64,000 nucleotides of DNA from Neisseria perflava (lineage in GTDB: Bacteria; Pseudomonadota; Gammaproteobacteria; Burkholderiales; Neisseriaceae), in the NCBI RefSeq assembly GCF_019334725.1, contig NZ_CP079818.1, positions 868,001 to 932,000 of the forward strand, read 5' to 3'. This document shows, one piece after another, positions 57,400 through 64,000 of the stretch (the stretch's first letter is position 1; the number at the start of each line of letters is the position of its first letter). A program made the translations under genes and the position numbers. The notes under the pieces were generated by a model. It saw nothing but the letters and a program-made list of their open reading frames with translations. It was not told where the DNA came from and did not search any database.

Positions 57400-57597
57400 A
57401 TGAGTACACAGTCTGAAAAAAACGTTGTAGTCATCAAACCGCAGGATTTGCCGCTGCATTGCTCCGGCCCTAATCATGAAACATGGAACGGCCATCCGCG
57501 CGTGTTCTTGCCGATTCAGTCCAATAGTGAGATTGAATGCCCGTATTGCGGCACTTATTACCGTCTTGATGGCGAGATTCCGCATCATCATTACTAA
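57400..57597 (+). CDS. small zinc-finger protein (zf-CHCC, NDUFS6-like)
   Basis: 65-aa protein with a single zinc site: HCSGPNHETWNGHPRVFLPI...IECPYCGTYYRL. His and Cys residues fit the CHCC family related to the NDUFS6 subunit of complex I. Bacterial homologues stand alone; role unknown. Start MSTQSEK at 57400 after GAGGAACC. Three bp before the next lipoprotein gene, so co-transcribed. Confidence 0.85.
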   Translation: MSTQSEKNVVVIKPQDLPLHCSGPNHETWNGHPRVFLPIQSNSEIECPYCGTYYRLDGEIPHHHY

Positions 57598-57600
57598 TCT

Positions 57601-57957
57601 ATGTCTATGTCGAACAAAATCATCTGCGCTTTGTGCGTGAGTTTGTGCGCTGCGTGCGGCTCGTATAAGGCCGTGCGCCCTGACGCGCCGTTACCGGTCA
57701 TTGCACAGGCGCAGACGTATTCTGTCCGTTATCAATCCGCACAAGGTCGGACGATTACTGCAATTTATATCAACAGCCACAGCCCGATGATGGTTGAGCT
57801 GCGTGAAGGCAATACGGTTGAGAAACTGGTGCAAGTCCGCTTGCGGAGTCAGGGCGTCGAGTACGCCAATCCAAGCTCGCGTTGGCAGATTGGCGACGGG
57901 TTTGCCGTACTGATTCGCGGCGGAAAAGAAGTTGTATTTAAAGAGATTGTGGAATAG
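57601..57957 (+). CDS. lipoprotein with MliC-like domain
   Basis: 118 aa. An N-terminal leader ends SLCAACGSYK, a likely though not canonical lipobox. The rest has the pattern of MliC-type lysozyme inhibitors: YSVRYQSAQGRTITAIYIN, VELREGNTVEKLVQVRLRSQGVEYAN, WQIGDGFAVLIRGGKEVVF (Y..., L..Q, S.G..Y.N, G..A.L). The disulfide cysteines of MliC are absent. If correct it would sit at the periplasmic face of a membrane. Four bp before the stop of convergent mutY. Confidence 0.5.
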   Translation: MSMSNKIICALCVSLCAACGSYKAVRPDAPLPVIAQAQTYSVRYQSAQGRTITAIYINSHSPMMVELREGNTVEKLVQVRLRSQGVEYANPSSRWQIGDGFAVLIRGGKEVVFKEIVE

Positions 57958-57963
57958 GGCGGT

Positions 57964-58998
57964 TTAGCCTTTAGTCAAATATTTGATTAAAGGTTTGGGC
58001 AAACCATAATCCGCCAAATGTTCCAATGATACCCAAAGGCCGTCTGAAAGATGTTCAGACGGCCTTTGTTGCGTCTGAAAAGGGGTAATCATCAATAAAC
58101 GGTGGGTTAGGCGGTGGGTAAACGTGGTTTGTTCTTCAAGGCCGTCTGAAATAATGCCGAAGCGTTCGGCGTAAGCATACAAATCGTCTAATTTTTCAAA
58201 ACAGGGTACGCAATACAGACCGCCCCAAATGCCTTTGGCAGGGCGTTTTTCAAGCAATAATGCGCCGTCAGTGTTATGGATAATCAGCCAGTAAAGCGGT
58301 AGGGTTTGCACTTCGGGAGCAGTTTTTTTGCGGGGAAGCTCGTCAATGCGGTTTTGTTTTTTTGCTTCGCAGATGTCTGCCATAGGGCATTGATGACACA
58401 AAGGTTTTGTCCGTTTGCAGACGGTTGCGCCTAAATCCATCAGCCCTTGTGTATAGGCAGGCATATCGGCGTTTTCAGACGGCAGCAGGCTTTCGGCAAG
58501 TGTCCAAAGCGAATTTTCAAATTTTTTATCTTGCGGATTGCCGTCTTGGGCAAAGACACGGCAGAGAACGCGTTTGACGTTGCCGTCCAAGATGGTTTCT
58601 CGTCGGTTGAAAGCAAAGGCAGAAATGGCGGCAGCGGTACTTCTGCCTACGCCGCAGAGCGACTCCAAGTCCTTGCGTTCGGATGGAAAGATACCGCCGA
58701 ATTGTCCGATGACTTGTTGCGCGGCTTTGTGCAGGTTGCGTGCGCGGCTGTAATAGCCCAAGCCTGCCCACAAGGATAAAACCTCGTCTTGCGGCGCAGC
58801 GGCAAGCGATTGCACGGTTGGGAATTTGGCTAAGAAACGCGGATAGTAGTCCAATACGGTAGCAACCTGTGTTTGTTGGAGCATGATTTCTGAAAGCCAG
58901 ACGGAATAAGGGTCTTTGACCTGCCAAGGCAAGTTGTGACGGCCATGCAGCCGTTGCCAATCGATGAGTCGTCGCGCGAAGGATGTGGGTGTGTTCAT
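57964..58998 (-). CDS. mutY: A/G-specific adenine glycosylase
   Basis: Removes adenine mispaired with 8-oxoguanine. 344 aa: catalytic Glu in LSEIMLQQTQVATVLDYY, helix-hairpin-helix LCGVGRSTAAAISAFAF, catalytic Asp in TILDGNVKRVL, and the iron-sulfur loop CKRTKPLCHQCPMADIC. The C-terminal NUDIX-like domain (about 230-344) recognises oxoG. An inverted uptake-sequence pair lies inside the coding region near the 3' end (58035-58067), which is unusual. Confidence 0.97.
   Translation of the reverse strand: MNTPTSFARRLIDWQRLHGRHNLPWQVKDPYSVWLSEIMLQQTQVATVLDYYPRFLAKFPTVQSLAAAPQDEVLSLWAGLGYYSRARNLHKAAQQVIGQFGGIFPSERKDLESLCGVGRSTAAAISAFAFNRRETILDGNVKRVLCRVFAQDGNPQDKKFENSLWTLAESLLPSENADMPAYTQGLMDLGATVCKRTKPLCHQCPMADICEAKKQNRIDELPRKKTAPEVQTLPLYWLIIHNTDGALLLEKRPAKGIWGGLYCVPCFEKLDDLYAYAERFGIISDGLEEQTTFTHRLTHRLLMITPFQTQQRPSEHLSDGLWVSLEHLADYGLPKPLIKYLTKG
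58035..58067. repeat. uptake-sequence hairpin inside mutY
   Basis: AAAGGCCGTCTGAA (58035-58048) and its complement (58054-58067) flank 5 nt within the mutY reading frame, encoding RPSEHLSDGL. Elsewhere such pairs sit after genes; here the hairpin must be tolerated within an mRNA. Confidence 0.85.
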
Positions 58999-59032
58999 TA
59001 ATATTTACTTTTTAATTATTCATTTTTAAAAC

Positions 59033-59047
59033 ATAGTGTTACACTAT
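59033..59047. promoter_or_regulatory. 15-bp palindrome between mutY and adh
   Basis: ATAGTGT (59033-59039) and ACACTAT (59041-59047) flank one base: 24 bp before the adh -35 box and 35 bp from the mutY start. A regulator binding here could act on both divergent genes. Confidence 0.55.
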
Positions 59048-59070
59048 AACATACGAAATAATAGTCAGGA

Positions 59071-59099
59071 TTGACTTATCTGGTGGAGGGGTATATAAA
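59071..59099 (+). promoter_or_regulatory. adh promoter
   Basis: TTGACT (59071-59076) and TATAAA (59094-59099) with a 17-bp spacer form a near-consensus sigma-70 promoter, about 55 nt before the start codon. Confidence 0.7.
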
Positions 59100-59160
59100 T
59101 ATAGTTAACGTGGATTTACGCTGTATTGTTAAAGTTTATTAACCGATCAAGGAGATTCAC

Positions 59161-60201
59161 ATGAAAGCAATGGTTTATCATGGCGCAAACGACATCCGTT
59201 TCGAAGAAAAACCTCGTCCTCAAATTATCGATCCGACCGATGCAGTCGTCAAAATCGTTAAAACCACGATTTGCGGTACTGACTTGGGTATTTGGAAGGG
59301 TAAAAACCCTGAAGTTGCCGACGGTCGTATTCTCGGTCATGAGGGCATCGGTATTGTAGAAGAAGTCGGCGACGCTGTAAAAAACATCAAAGTTGGTGAT
59401 AAAGTCATTATTTCATGTGTCAGCAAATGCTGTACTTGCGACAACTGTAAAATCCAACTTTATTCACACTGCCGCAACGGCGGTTGGATCTTGGGCTATA
59501 TGATCGACGGTACGCAAGCCGAATACGTCCGTACGCCTTATGCCGACAACAGCTTGGTTCCGCTGCCTGACAACGTCAACGAAGAAGTTGCCCTGCTGTT
59601 GAGCGATGCCTTGCCTACCGCCCACGAAATCGGCGTGCAATATGGCGATGTGAAACCTGGCGATACCGTATTCATCGCCGGTGCCGGCCCTGTCGGTATG
59701 TCTGCGTTGCTGACTGCGCAACTGTATAGCCCTGCCGCCATCATCGTTTGCGATATGGATGAAAACCGCTTGAAACTGGCGAAAGAATTGGGCGCGACCC
59801 ATACCATCAACCCTGCTTCCGGTGATGTGAGCAAGCAAGTTACCGCTATCGTCGGCGAAGACGGCGTAGATTGCGCCATTGAAGCGGTCGGTATCCCTGC
59901 GACTTGGAATATGTGTCAAGACATCGTGAAACCCGGCGGTCATATCGCAGTGGTCGGTGTACATGGTCAATCCGTTGATTTCAAACTGGAAAAACTGTGG
60001 ATTAAAAACCTTGCCATTACTACCGGCCTGGTTAACGCCAATACCACCGAAATGCTGATGAAAGCCATTTCCAGCAGCTCAGTAGATTACACCAAAATGA
60101 TGACCCACCATTTCAAATTCAGCGAATTGGAAAAAGCTTACGATGTATTCAAACACGCTGCTGAAAACCAAGCCATGAAAGTAGTTTTGGAAGCGGATTG
60201 A
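59161..60201 (+). CDS. zinc-dependent alcohol dehydrogenase
   Basis: 346-aa medium-chain dehydrogenase. Catalytic zinc ligands in TTICGTDLGIWKG (Cys) and ILGHEGIGIVEEVG (His-Glu); structural zinc cysteines in SKCCTCDNCKIQLYSHC; NAD-binding GAGPVGMSA and acidic IIVCDMDENRLKLAKELG (Asp after the second strand, favouring NAD). No frameshift. It is shorter than glutathione-dependent class III enzymes, so I do not call it AdhC. Substrate may be a short-chain alcohol or polyol. Strong promoter and AAGGAGATT ribosome site suggest high expression. Confidence 0.88.
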   Translation: MKAMVYHGANDIRFEEKPRPQIIDPTDAVVKIVKTTICGTDLGIWKGKNPEVADGRILGHEGIGIVEEVGDAVKNIKVGDKVIISCVSKCCTCDNCKIQLYSHCRNGGWILGYMIDGTQAEYVRTPYADNSLVPLPDNVNEEVALLLSDALPTAHEIGVQYGDVKPGDTVFIAGAGPVGMSALLTAQLYSPAAIIVCDMDENRLKLAKELGATHTINPASGDVSKQVTAIVGEDGVDCAIEAVGIPATWNMCQDIVKPGGHIAVVGVHGQSVDFKLEKLWIKNLAITTGLVNANTTEMLMKAISSSSVDYTKMMTHHFKFSELEKAYDVFKHAAENQAMKVVLEAD

Positions 60202-60230
60202 TTTGAAAATCGCTTAATATGCCGTTAATT

Positions 60231-60260
60231 AAAGGCCGTCTGAACATTCAGACGGCCTTT
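60231..60260. terminator. bidirectional terminator, adh/trmA
   Basis: AAAGGCCGTCTGAA (60231-60244) pairs with 60247-60260 around 2 bases, between convergent genes. Confidence 0.8.
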
Positions 60261-60270
60261 TTGTATGGTT

Positions 60271-61356
60271 TTATTTTTTCTTCTTCAACCAAACGCCGCT
60301 TTCGATATGGTGGGTAAATGGGAATTGGTCGAACAGGGCGGCGCGTTCAATGGTATGGGTTTGACAGAGCGTGTCGAGATTGGCGCGCAGGGTCTCAGGG
60401 TTGCAGGAAATATAGAGGACGTTGTCGAATCGGGCCACCAATTTGAGCGTCTCATCATCAACACCGGCGCGTGGAGGATCGACAAAAATAGTTGAAAAGT
60501 CATAGTTTTTCAAGTCGATGCCTTGTTCTTGCAGGCGGCGGAATTCACGGTTTTGCGTGTAGGCCTCGGTAAACTCTTCCGCAGACAGGCGGGCGATTTT
60601 AAGATTGGTAATTTGGTTGGCTTCAATATTCCATTGGGCGGCGTTGACGGAAGTTTTGGAAACTTCGGTTGCCAGCACCTGATTGAAATGTTGTGAAAGC
60701 GGCAGGGTAAAATTGCCGTTGCCGCAGTACAGCTCAAGCAGGTCTTTGCCTAAGTTTTGTGCTGCATTACACGCCCACGTCAGCATTTTTTGGCACACTT
60801 GGGCATTGGGTTGGGTAAAGCTGCCCTCGATTTGACGATAGCAGAAGGTTTTGCCGTTGACTTCCAATGCTTCGGTCACAAAATCTTGGCTCAATACGAT
60901 TTTTTGTCCGCGGCTGCGGCCGATGATGTGGATGCCCAAATTGTGCGCCAGCTCTTGCGTGGCTTGTTGCCATGCTTCGTTCAGCTTCTTGTGGTAAATC
61001 ATGGTTACCAGCATTTCGCCGCTTAAAGTGGACAAAAATTCGACGGCGTACCAGCGGTTTTTCAGCTCGGGATGATTGGATGCGGCTTCAATCAGTTTCG
61101 GCATCAAGGCATTGATGGATTCGGATGCGGCAGGAAATTGGTCGCAACGAATCAGGCTTGCCCCGCTTGCCTTTTGCCCGCGCTCAAACATGGCGTAAAA
61201 CATTTCGCCGCCCTCATGCCAGATGCGGAACTCGGCACGCATTCTGTAATGCTGTTCCGGAGATTCAAAGACTTCGATTTCAGGGAAATCCAGTCCTTGG
61301 AAAAGTTGCTGAAGATATTGCTTTTTATCGGCTAGTTGTTGCTGGTAGGCAGTCAT
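60271..61356 (-). CDS. trmA: tRNA (uracil-5-)-methyltransferase
   Basis: Methylates U54 of tRNA to thymine. 361 aa; SAM motif DLLELYCGNGNFTLPL, catalytic region FVDPPRAGVDDETLKLV and catalytic Cys in YISCNPETLRANL. No N-terminal TRAM domain or iron-sulfur cysteines, which separates TrmA from RlmD. Ribosome site GAAAGAC. Sole gene of its unit. Confidence 0.95.
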   Translation of the reverse strand: MTAYQQQLADKKQYLQQLFQGLDFPEIEVFESPEQHYRMRAEFRIWHEGGEMFYAMFERGQKASGASLIRCDQFPAASESINALMPKLIEAASNHPELKNRWYAVEFLSTLSGEMLVTMIYHKKLNEAWQQATQELAHNLGIHIIGRSRGQKIVLSQDFVTEALEVNGKTFCYRQIEGSFTQPNAQVCQKMLTWACNAAQNLGKDLLELYCGNGNFTLPLSQHFNQVLATEVSKTSVNAAQWNIEANQITNLKIARLSAEEFTEAYTQNREFRRLQEQGIDLKNYDFSTIFVDPPRAGVDDETLKLVARFDNVLYISCNPETLRANLDTLCQTHTIERAALFDQFPFTHHIESGVWLKKKK

Positions 61357-61413
61357 CAGGGCAGTCTTTCAGAAAATAATGGCGAATTATAATATAGTTG
61401 GTGCAAAGATACG

Positions 61414-61449
61414 AAAGGCCGTCTGAAACATTGGTTTCAGACGGCCTTT
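61414..61449. terminator. pta terminator
   Basis: AAAGGCCGTCTGAAA (61414-61428) pairs with 61435-61449 across a 6-nt loop, between the pta stop and the trmA upstream region. Confidence 0.8.
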
Positions 61450-61473
61450 GATTTCAAAGCATCAGCTTGTCAA

Positions 61474-62976
61474 TCAGCCTTGCATTTGTTTGGCTTGAAC
61501 GGCAGTCAGGGCGATGGTGAAGACGATGTCTTCAATCAATGCGCCGCGGGACAAGTCGTTAACCGGTTTGCGCAAACCTTGCAATAACGGACCTACGCTC
61601 AGGACGTTGGCGCTGCGTTGTACGGCTTTGTAAGTACAGTTGCCGGTATTGAGGTCTGGGAAAACCAAAACGGTTGCTTGACCAGCGACAGCGCTGCCCG
61701 GAGCTTTGGATTGGCCAATAGATGGAACGGTAGCCGCATCGTATTGCAACGGACCTTCGATGGCCAAATCAGGGCGTTTTTCATTAGCCAGTTTGGTTGC
61801 TTCGATCACTGCATCGACATCAGGGCCGCTGCCCGAGTTGATGGTAGAGTAGGAAATCATGGCTACTTTTGGATCGATACCGAAAGCTTTGGCGCTGTCG
61901 GCAGATTGGATGGCGATGTCGGCCAGTTGTTCAGGCGTTGGGTTCGGGTTAACCGCGCAGTCGCCGAATGCCAATACTTGGTTAGGCAGCAACATGAAGA
62001 ATACGCTGGATACAAGGCTTGCACCCGGAGCGGTTTTAATCAGTTGCAGGGCAGGGCGGATGGTGTTGGCAGTAGTGTGGACTGCGCCGGAAACCAAACC
62101 ATCCACGTCGTTTTGAGCCATCATCATGGTGCCGAGTACGACAGTGTCTTGCAGCTGTTTGCGTGCATCTTCAGGAGTCAGGCCTTTGGATTTACGCAAT
62201 TCGCACATTGGCTCGACGTATTGCTCAACCAAAGAAGCAGGATCGATGATTTCCAAAGAATCAGGCAGGGAGATGCCGCGCTCTTTCGCTACGTCCTCAA
62301 CTTCTTCGCGGGTCGCCAACAGTACGCAACGGGCGATGCCTTTTTCGTGACAGATAGCAGCGGCAGCGACGGTACGTGGTTCTGCACCTTCAGGCAGGAC
62401 GATGCGCATATCGGCTTTGCGTGCGAAATCGATCAGGTTGTAACGGAATTGAGCTGGAGACAGGCGTTTGGCTTCGCGTTTGGCCAAAGCGGATACGTCT
62501 TGTAGTTTGTCGCTGGAGCCGAAGAAAGTCAGGCCGGTTTGCTCGGCAACTTGTGCGCCTAAAGCAGTGGCTGCGCCGTCAATGATGAAACCTTCCAATA
62601 AGCCCGGGGAGTTGGTGTAGAGCTGTTTGGTGAGGTTTAATTGTTGGGCGATGGCGGCCGCGTCAGTATTGTCGGATTTCAGCGCCAATACAACGCCTGC
62701 GTCCAAAGACAACGCCAATTCGACGTTTTTGCCTGCCAAGAACAATTTGTCTGCATCAGGAGTGATGCCTTCGATAACGAGGTTATCTGCGTTCAATGCT
62801 GCAACTTTACCGACAAGTGCGTCAAACCAGTCATCGCTCTTGCCTTGAGCCAACAGGGCTTCTGTAGTGGAGTCAACGGCTTGGAAAACTTGCGCATTCA
62901 ATGCCGCTGCAAATGCTTTTGCCGCAGCATCGGCGCTCAGGCCGGTAGATACCGGTGCGATCAGGATTTTTGCCAT
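61474..62976 (-). CDS. pta: phosphate acetyltransferase
   Basis: Interconverts acetyl-CoA and acetyl phosphate (acetate metabolism). 500 aa: a short N-terminal domain (1-180) related to the DRTGG/BioD-like half of long Pta enzymes, then the Pta catalytic domain (about 185-495) with RIVLPEGAEPRTVAAAA, SGAVHTTANTIRPALQLIKT and FPDLNTGNCTYKAVQRSA. Shorter than the 714-aa E. coli form because the BioD part is reduced. Start follows AGAGAGGACAC. ackA is not adjacent. Confidence 0.96.
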   Translation of the reverse strand: MAKILIAPVSTGLSADAAAKAFAAALNAQVFQAVDSTTEALLAQGKSDDWFDALVGKVAALNADNLVIEGITPDADKLFLAGKNVELALSLDAGVVLALKSDNTDAAAIAQQLNLTKQLYTNSPGLLEGFIIDGAATALGAQVAEQTGLTFFGSSDKLQDVSALAKREAKRLSPAQFRYNLIDFARKADMRIVLPEGAEPRTVAAAAICHEKGIARCVLLATREEVEDVAKERGISLPDSLEIIDPASLVEQYVEPMCELRKSKGLTPEDARKQLQDTVVLGTMMMAQNDVDGLVSGAVHTTANTIRPALQLIKTAPGASLVSSVFFMLLPNQVLAFGDCAVNPNPTPEQLADIAIQSADSAKAFGIDPKVAMISYSTINSGSGPDVDAVIEATKLANEKRPDLAIEGPLQYDAATVPSIGQSKAPGSAVAGQATVLVFPDLNTGNCTYKAVQRSANVLSVGPLLQGLRKPVNDLSRGALIEDIVFTIALTAVQAKQMQG

Positions 62977-63137
62977 TTTGTGTCCTCTCTTTCGTTAATT
63001 GTAGAAGGGTGTTGCTGGGGCGCAGCTGGTGCTGCATTTTAACACTTCAGGATTGAAGTTTCTTTAATATATTCACGGTCATATTGACATATGTCATCAG
63101 GCCGTCTGAAAAGTATAAACGCAATGGACCAAATCCA

Positions 63138-64000
63138 TCAATCCCCCATTGCCGCCAAAAGCTCGGCTTGATGCTCGGCAATCAGGGCATTGGTGATTTC
63201 TTCCAAATCTCCGTCCATTACAAAATCCAGTTTGTGCAGGGTAAGGTTGATGCGGTGGTCGGTCACGCGGCCTTGTGGGTAGTTGTAGGTGCGGATGCGT
63301 TCGCTGCGGTCGCCGCTTCCGATCAGGGATTTGCGTTCGGCGGCTTCTTTGGCTTGGGCTTCGCGTTTTTGCGCATCGTTTAAGCGGGCGGCGAGGACTT
63401 TCATCGCCTGCGCTTTGTTGGCGTGTTGGCTGCGGCCGTCTTGGCATTCGACCACCATGCCTGTCGGCAAGTGGGTAATACGGACGGCGGAGTCGGTTTT
63501 GTTGATGTGCTGACCGCCGGCACCGGATGCGCGGAAGGTGTCGATGCGCAGATCGGCGGGGTTCAACTCGATGTCTTCGAGTTCGTCTGCTTCGGGCATG
63601 ACGGCAACGGTACAGGCTGAAGTGTGGATACGGCCTTGGCTTTCGGTGGCAGGAACGCGTTGCACGCGGTGGCCGCCGGATTCAAATTTCAGACGGCTGT
63701 ATGCACCCAAGCCGATAATGCGGGCGATGACTTCTTTATAGCCGCCTAATTCGCTTTCGTTGGCGGAAACGATTTCAACCTGCCAGCGGTTGCGCTCGGC
63801 GTAGCGGCTGTACATACGCAGCAAATCGCCTGCAAACAGCGCGGCTTCGTCGCCGCCGGTACCAGCGCGCACTTCGATAAAGATGTTTTTGTCGTCATCG
63901 GCATCTTTTGGCAGCAGCAGTTTTTGCAATTCGGTATCGAGTTCGTCGATTTTGGCTTTGGCCGCTTCGATTTCTTCGGCGGCAAAGTCTTTCATTTCAG
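63138..64000 (-). CDS. prfA: peptide chain release factor 1 (partial, cut by window end)
   Basis: Recognises UAA and UAG stops and triggers peptide release. The window holds residues from about 72 onward: the frame continues past 63995 into the edge (E before MKDFAAEE), so the apparent Met there is internal. Key parts: the PAT tripeptide in VPATESQGRIH, which in RF1 reads the stop codon (RF2 has SPF), and GAGGQHINKTDSA with the GGQ release loop; C-terminal end GDLEEITNALIAEHQAELLAAMGD. Confidence 0.97.
   Translation of the reverse strand, partial: EMKDFAAEEIEAAKAKIDELDTELQKLLLPKDADDDKNIFIEVRAGTGGDEAALFAGDLLRMYSRYAERNRWQVEIVSANESELGGYKEVIARIIGLGAYSRLKFESGGHRVQRVPATESQGRIHTSACTVAVMPEADELEDIELNPADLRIDTFRASGAGGQHINKTDSAVRITHLPTGMVVECQDGRSQHANKAQAMKVLAARLNDAQKREAQAKEAAERKSLIGSGDRSERIRTYNYPQGRVTDHRINLTLHKLDFVMDGDLEEITNALIAEHQAELLAAMGD

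Larger units (their letters stand above)
1..64000. repeat. DNA uptake sequences (AG-DUS family), dispersed
   Basis: The word AGGCCGTCTGAA or its core GCCGTCTGAA recurs throughout, both between genes and inside coding regions (for example in infB, argS, tehB, speD, mutY). Many copies form inverted pairs directly after stop codons and so can double as terminators. Uptake words of this kind mark DNA for natural transformation in Neisseria. Variants seen: ATGCCGTCTGAA at about 12071-12082 and in the fumC terminator at 44844-44881, and AGGTCGTCTGAA (minus strand) at 33525-33536. Confidence 0.95.

Noticed and set aside
59161..60201. Glutathione-dependent formaldehyde dehydrogenase (AdhC)
   Set aside because: The protein is about 30 residues shorter than class III enzymes, and its promoter has a normal 17-bp spacer, not the long spacer of MerR/NmlR-type control.
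63138..63995. Complete 285-aa release factor starting at 63995
   Set aside because: The frame continues to the window edge and RF1 needs about 70 more N-terminal residues, so the gene is partial.
1..64000. CRISPR array, prophage or tRNA genes
   Set aside because: No regularly spaced repeats, phage structural genes or cloverleaf-like segments were seen on reading.

Overview
The window looks like the chromosome of a commensal Neisseria. Three things point there. The 12-mer DNA uptake sequence AGGCCGTCTGAA, or its core GCCGTCTGAA, occurs dozens of times, mostly as inverted pairs after genes. The Entner-Doudoroff block edd-eda / zwf-pgl-glk-hexR-pgi has the arrangement expected in Neisseria. Typical Neisseria genes are present (DMP19, a periplasmic LdcA, TehB with an N-terminal cupin-like domain). 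The AG-type uptake word, not the ATGCCGTCTGAA of meningococci and gonococci, suggests the subflava/flavescens side of the genus. That species-level guess is inference.

Layout. 1-3.1 kb: a lone RTX-type calcium-binding protein. 3.2-8.1 kb: the rimP-nusA-infB operon, with a terminator-like hairpin in its leader. 8.4-14.5 kb: serC, ldcA, a HIT protein, a small membrane protein broken by a TGA, rnhA, a PH-domain protein, tehB, a GNAT acetyltransferase and an isochorismatase-like hydrolase. 14.7-19.2 kb: argS, a STAS-like protein, an EamA transporter, an exported cupin behind a Fur-like box and a CPBP protease. 19.4-26.2 kb: a membrane/polyamine-type cassette (DUF350, SPFH+SHOCT, a DUF4178-type zinc-ribbon protein, a 48-aa membrane peptide, SpeD and a Tat-exported FAD oxidoreductase), with an outer-membrane barrel gene on the opposite strand. 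26.3-35.2 kb: glucose catabolism through the Entner-Doudoroff route, with two HexR-type operators in the edd/zwf divergent region.

35.3-43.1 kb is the most mosaic part, all on the minus strand. A receptor-ABC importer set (an OprC-like TonB receptor without a visible plug, a binding protein, a permease and an ATPase) is interrupted by an AT-rich GIY-YIG-type gene. It is followed by an AT-rich CadD-type cadmium transporter lying between two copies of a ~195-bp repeat and beside a duplicated 3' end of the ATPase gene, and then by nnrS.

43.4-64 kb is mainly housekeeping: fumC, argH, an AlgZ-like kinase, acnB, rhlE, a frameshifted lipoprotein, clpX, a PBP7-type peptidase, an M48 protease, DMP19, a zinc-finger protein, an MliC-like lipoprotein, mutY, a zinc alcohol dehydrogenase, trmA, pta, and prfA cut by the window end.

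Several promoters carry perfect palindromes that look like operators (serC, acnB, the TonB receptor, mutY/adh). The best candidate for an under-described system is the DUF350/SPFH/DUF4178/SpeD/oxidoreductase cassette. The plug-less receptor plus ABC importer comes second. No rRNA, tRNA, CRISPR array, prophage or complete insertion sequence was seen.
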